Below the pieces are notes generated by a model. It had not been told where the DNA came from, ran no database searches, and worked only from the letters and a program-made list of their open reading frames with translations. Both the position numbers and the translations under genes were made by a program. A DNA stretch of 14,223 nucleotides from DHVE2 group archaeon (GTDB taxonomy: Archaea; Thermoplasmatota; Thermoplasmata; Thermoplasmatales; Aciduliprofundaceae): the NCBI GenBank assembly GCA_015522935.1, contig WALH01000071.1:1-14223 (forward strand), written 5' to 3'. Positions 12,929-14,223 of this stretch are shown here, piece by piece (position 1 is the first letter of the stretch; each line of letters starts with the position of its first letter).

Positions 12929-14044
12929 ATGAAATCTTTAATTAAAGAAGTACTTGCAAACGCCGAAAATAGGGTTGAGGAAAAACCGCCGGCACCATTG
13001 CATAAGACGGAAGAGGACAAAGAGTTGGAAGAAGTTTTGAAAACTCTGAGAACAAACATAAAGATTGTAGGTTGTGGCGGTGGTGGATGCAACACAATTA
13101 ATCGAATTATGGAAGAGGGTATATACGGAAGTGTTGAACTTATTGCGGCGAATACAGATGCCCAGCATCTCCTTACTATAAAGGCACAGAGAAAAATTCT
13201 TCTTGGCAGAAGAATAACCCGTGGATTGGGTGCTGGAGCGCTTCCACAGGTAGGTTCTGAGGCTGCAAGGGAAGCAGAGGATAAAATACGCGATGTTGTT
13301 CAGGGTGCAGATATGGTATTTATTACATGTGGTCTTGGAGGAGGCACGGGTACGGGAAGTGCTCCTGTGGTGGCGCAGATAGCCAAGGAGTTGGGAGCAT
13401 TGACCATCGCGATATGCACATTACCTTTTAAAGCTGAGGGAAGAGTAAGAATGGAAAATGCCCAGTGGGGGCTTGAAAAATTGAGGGAAGTGGCCGATAC
13501 GGTTATAACTATACCTAATGACAGACTTCTTGAACTCGTGCCTAGATTACCACTGAATCAGGCTTTCAAATTTGCTGATGAGGTTCTCATGCGTGCTATA
13601 AAAGGCCTCACAGAGATGATAACCAAGCCAGGTCTTGTGAATTTAGATTTCAACGATCTGAAGACCGTTATGAAGGGTGGCGGTGTTGCAATGATAGGAC
13701 TTGGTGAGAGTGAAGGTACTGGTGAGGAGCGCGTAATGGAGGCGATAGAAGAGGCGATAAATTCTCCGCTTTTAGAGGTTGATATATCCTCGGCTATGGG
13801 TATACTGGTTAACGTTGTTGGTGGGCCAGATATGACCATCAGCGAGGCAGAGCGGGCAGTGGAGCATTTGCACTCTAAAGTTTCTGAGAATTGCAAGATA
13901 ATCTGGGGATGTGCTGTTGATCCCACATATGACCGTCGCATATCTGTGTTGGTTGTTGCCACCGGAGTCAAGAGCAAACAGATACTTGGGAAGGTTACCT
14001 CTGAGGAATTAAAGGAGCAATACGGAGTTGATGTCATCAAGTGA
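12929..14044 (+). CDS. ftsZ: Cell division GTPase FtsZ (archaeal FtsZ1-like)
   Basis: 371 residues. This tubulin homologue polymerises into the division ring. The GTP-binding tubulin signature is GGGTGTGS at 137-144, the N-terminal nucleotide loop is VGCGGGGCNTINRI from 47, and the synergy (T7) loop that triggers hydrolysis is NLDFND at 238-243. A charged N-terminal tail of about 40 residues precedes the fold, ending KELEEVLKTLRTNIKIVG, which resembles archaeal FtsZ1 more than FtsZ2; that subgroup call is from memory of family patterns. The protein ends soon after the C-terminal domain with no long linker or FtsA-binding tail. The start at 12929 is set by GGTGATC five bases or so upstream; the frame is open further back to 12767 but that part overlaps the THUMP gene and is not conserved-looking. 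Confidence 0.95.
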   Translation: MKSLIKEVLANAENRVEEKPPAPLHKTEEDKELEEVLKTLRTNIKIVGCGGGGCNTINRIMEEGIYGSVELIAANTDAQHLLTIKAQRKILLGRRITRGLGAGALPQVGSEAAREAEDKIRDVVQGADMVFITCGLGGGTGTGSAPVVAQIAKELGALTIAICTLPFKAEGRVRMENAQWGLEKLREVADTVITIPNDRLLELVPRLPLNQAFKFADEVLMRAIKGLTEMITKPGLVNLDFNDLKTVMKGGGVAMIGLGESEGTGEERVMEAIEEAINSPLLEVDISSAMGILVNVVGGPDMTISEAERAVEHLHSKVSENCKIIWGCAVDPTYDRRISVLVVATGVKSKQILGKVTSEELKEQYGVDVIK

Positions 14045-14124
14045 TTTAGATAGCAAACAAAAATAAACACTCTTAGATCTTTCTCTTACTGGACTTGTTT
14101 TCTAAATTAAGATAGAATCGAAAG

Positions 14125-14134
14125 TTTTAAATAG
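14125..14134 (+). promoter_or_regulatory. Probable TATA box for the gene at the right edge
   Basis: TTTTAAATAG at this position would place a transcription start near 14155, about 40 bases before the ATG at 14195. The start would therefore coincide with the left arm of the inverted repeat described next. Confidence 0.5.
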
Positions 14135-14153
14135 GAGTTTGTATAACTACCAT

Positions 14154-14183
14154 TAGTAGTCAACTAAAGGTTGACAACTAAAG
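14154..14183. repeat. Inverted repeat with nested direct repeat, candidate operator
   Basis: Arms TAGTAGTCAAC (14154-14164) and GTTGACAACTA (14170-14180) are complementary except for one base, around the spacer TAAAG. The core GTCAAC/GTTGAC is perfect. In addition CAACTAAAG occurs twice in direct orientation, at 14161-14169 and 14175-14183, 14 bases apart. The element sits at the predicted transcription start and ends just before the ribosome site GAGGTGAT (14183-14190), so it could block transcription as an operator or fold as a hairpin in the leader. Confidence 0.55.
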
Positions 14184-14194
14184 AGGTGATAAAA

Positions 14195-14223
14195 ATGATT
14201 GACAGGATGGTGAAGGATATATA
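14195..14223 (+). CDS. Start of an unidentified gene, cut by the window edge
   Basis: Only nine codons are visible (MIDRMVKDI). The start is credible: ATG with GAGGTGAT five or so bases upstream, a TATA box at 14125-14134 and an operator-like repeat between them. The product cannot be named from nine residues. In many archaea genes for SecE or Spt5 follow ftsZ, but the own promoter and operator here fit a regulated gene better. Confidence 0.5.

Noticed and set aside
13558..14070. 170-codon open frame antisense to ftsZ.
   Set aside because: Serine/threonine-rich mirror of the ftsZ coding sequence with no start signal.
1..14223. CRISPR arrays, insertion sequences, integrase sites, tRNA or rRNA genes.
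   Set aside because: No spaced direct repeat array, transposase, integrase, tRNA cloverleaf with CCA-proximal T-arm motif, or rRNA signature was seen on either strand. Gene density and order look like an ordinary chromosome.

Overview
This looks like the chromosome of a thermophilic or acidophilic euryarchaeon of the Thermoplasmata, possibly the Aciduliprofundum (DHVE2) lineage. The evidence is an archaeal-type SRP RNA, an FtsZ with the archaeal FtsZ1-like N-terminus, archaeal-only families (COG1709- and COG3357-like regulators, a stand-alone THUMP protein), A/T-rich TATA boxes about 26 bases ahead of apparently leaderless genes, and GGTGA/GGAGG ribosome sites inside operons. The lineage name is an inference from gene content; no database search was possible.

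Layout. Bases 109-1635 (+): a QueH-like (DUF208) epoxyqueuosine reductase, translationally coupled to a small HTH/zinc-ribbon regulator, then an exported single-HKD phospholipase D-like protein. Bases 1642-4241 (-): a two-gene unit of formiminotransferase-cyclodeaminase (ftcD) and an unusual D-2-hydroxyacid dehydrogenase. Divergent from ftcD is a COG1709-like HTH regulator (4349-5026, +). Bases 5010-11939 (-): a tightly packed seven-gene operon with four 2-oxoacid:ferredoxin oxidoreductase subunits (delta-alpha-beta-gamma, korDABC-like), TldD and PmbA/TldE protease subunits, and histidine ammonia-lyase (hutH). Bases 12105-12425 (+): SRP 7S RNA. Bases 12428-12859 (-): a THUMP-domain protein, sharing a short bidirectional promoter with ftsZ (12929-14044, +). 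The window ends nine codons into a new gene (14195, +) with a repeat-rich operator-like leader.

How the genes fit together. The centre reads as an amino-acid fermentation region. HutH deaminates histidine to urocanate. FtcD takes the formimino group of formiminoglutamate onto tetrahydrofolate, releasing glutamate. After deamination of glutamate, the Kor-type complex would oxidise 2-oxoglutarate to succinyl-CoA and reduced ferredoxin. TldD/PmbA could supply peptides or mature a peptide. Urocanase and imidazolonepropionase are not in the window. The COG1709-like regulator sits between the two histidine-degradation units and is the obvious local candidate regulator. The flanks hold housekeeping functions: tRNA modification, protein targeting, RNA binding and cell division.

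The most interesting unexplained signals are a 25-base dyad ahead of the kor operon, an inverted-plus-direct repeat ahead of the last gene, and a dehydrogenase that appears to lack the catalytic glutamate of its family.
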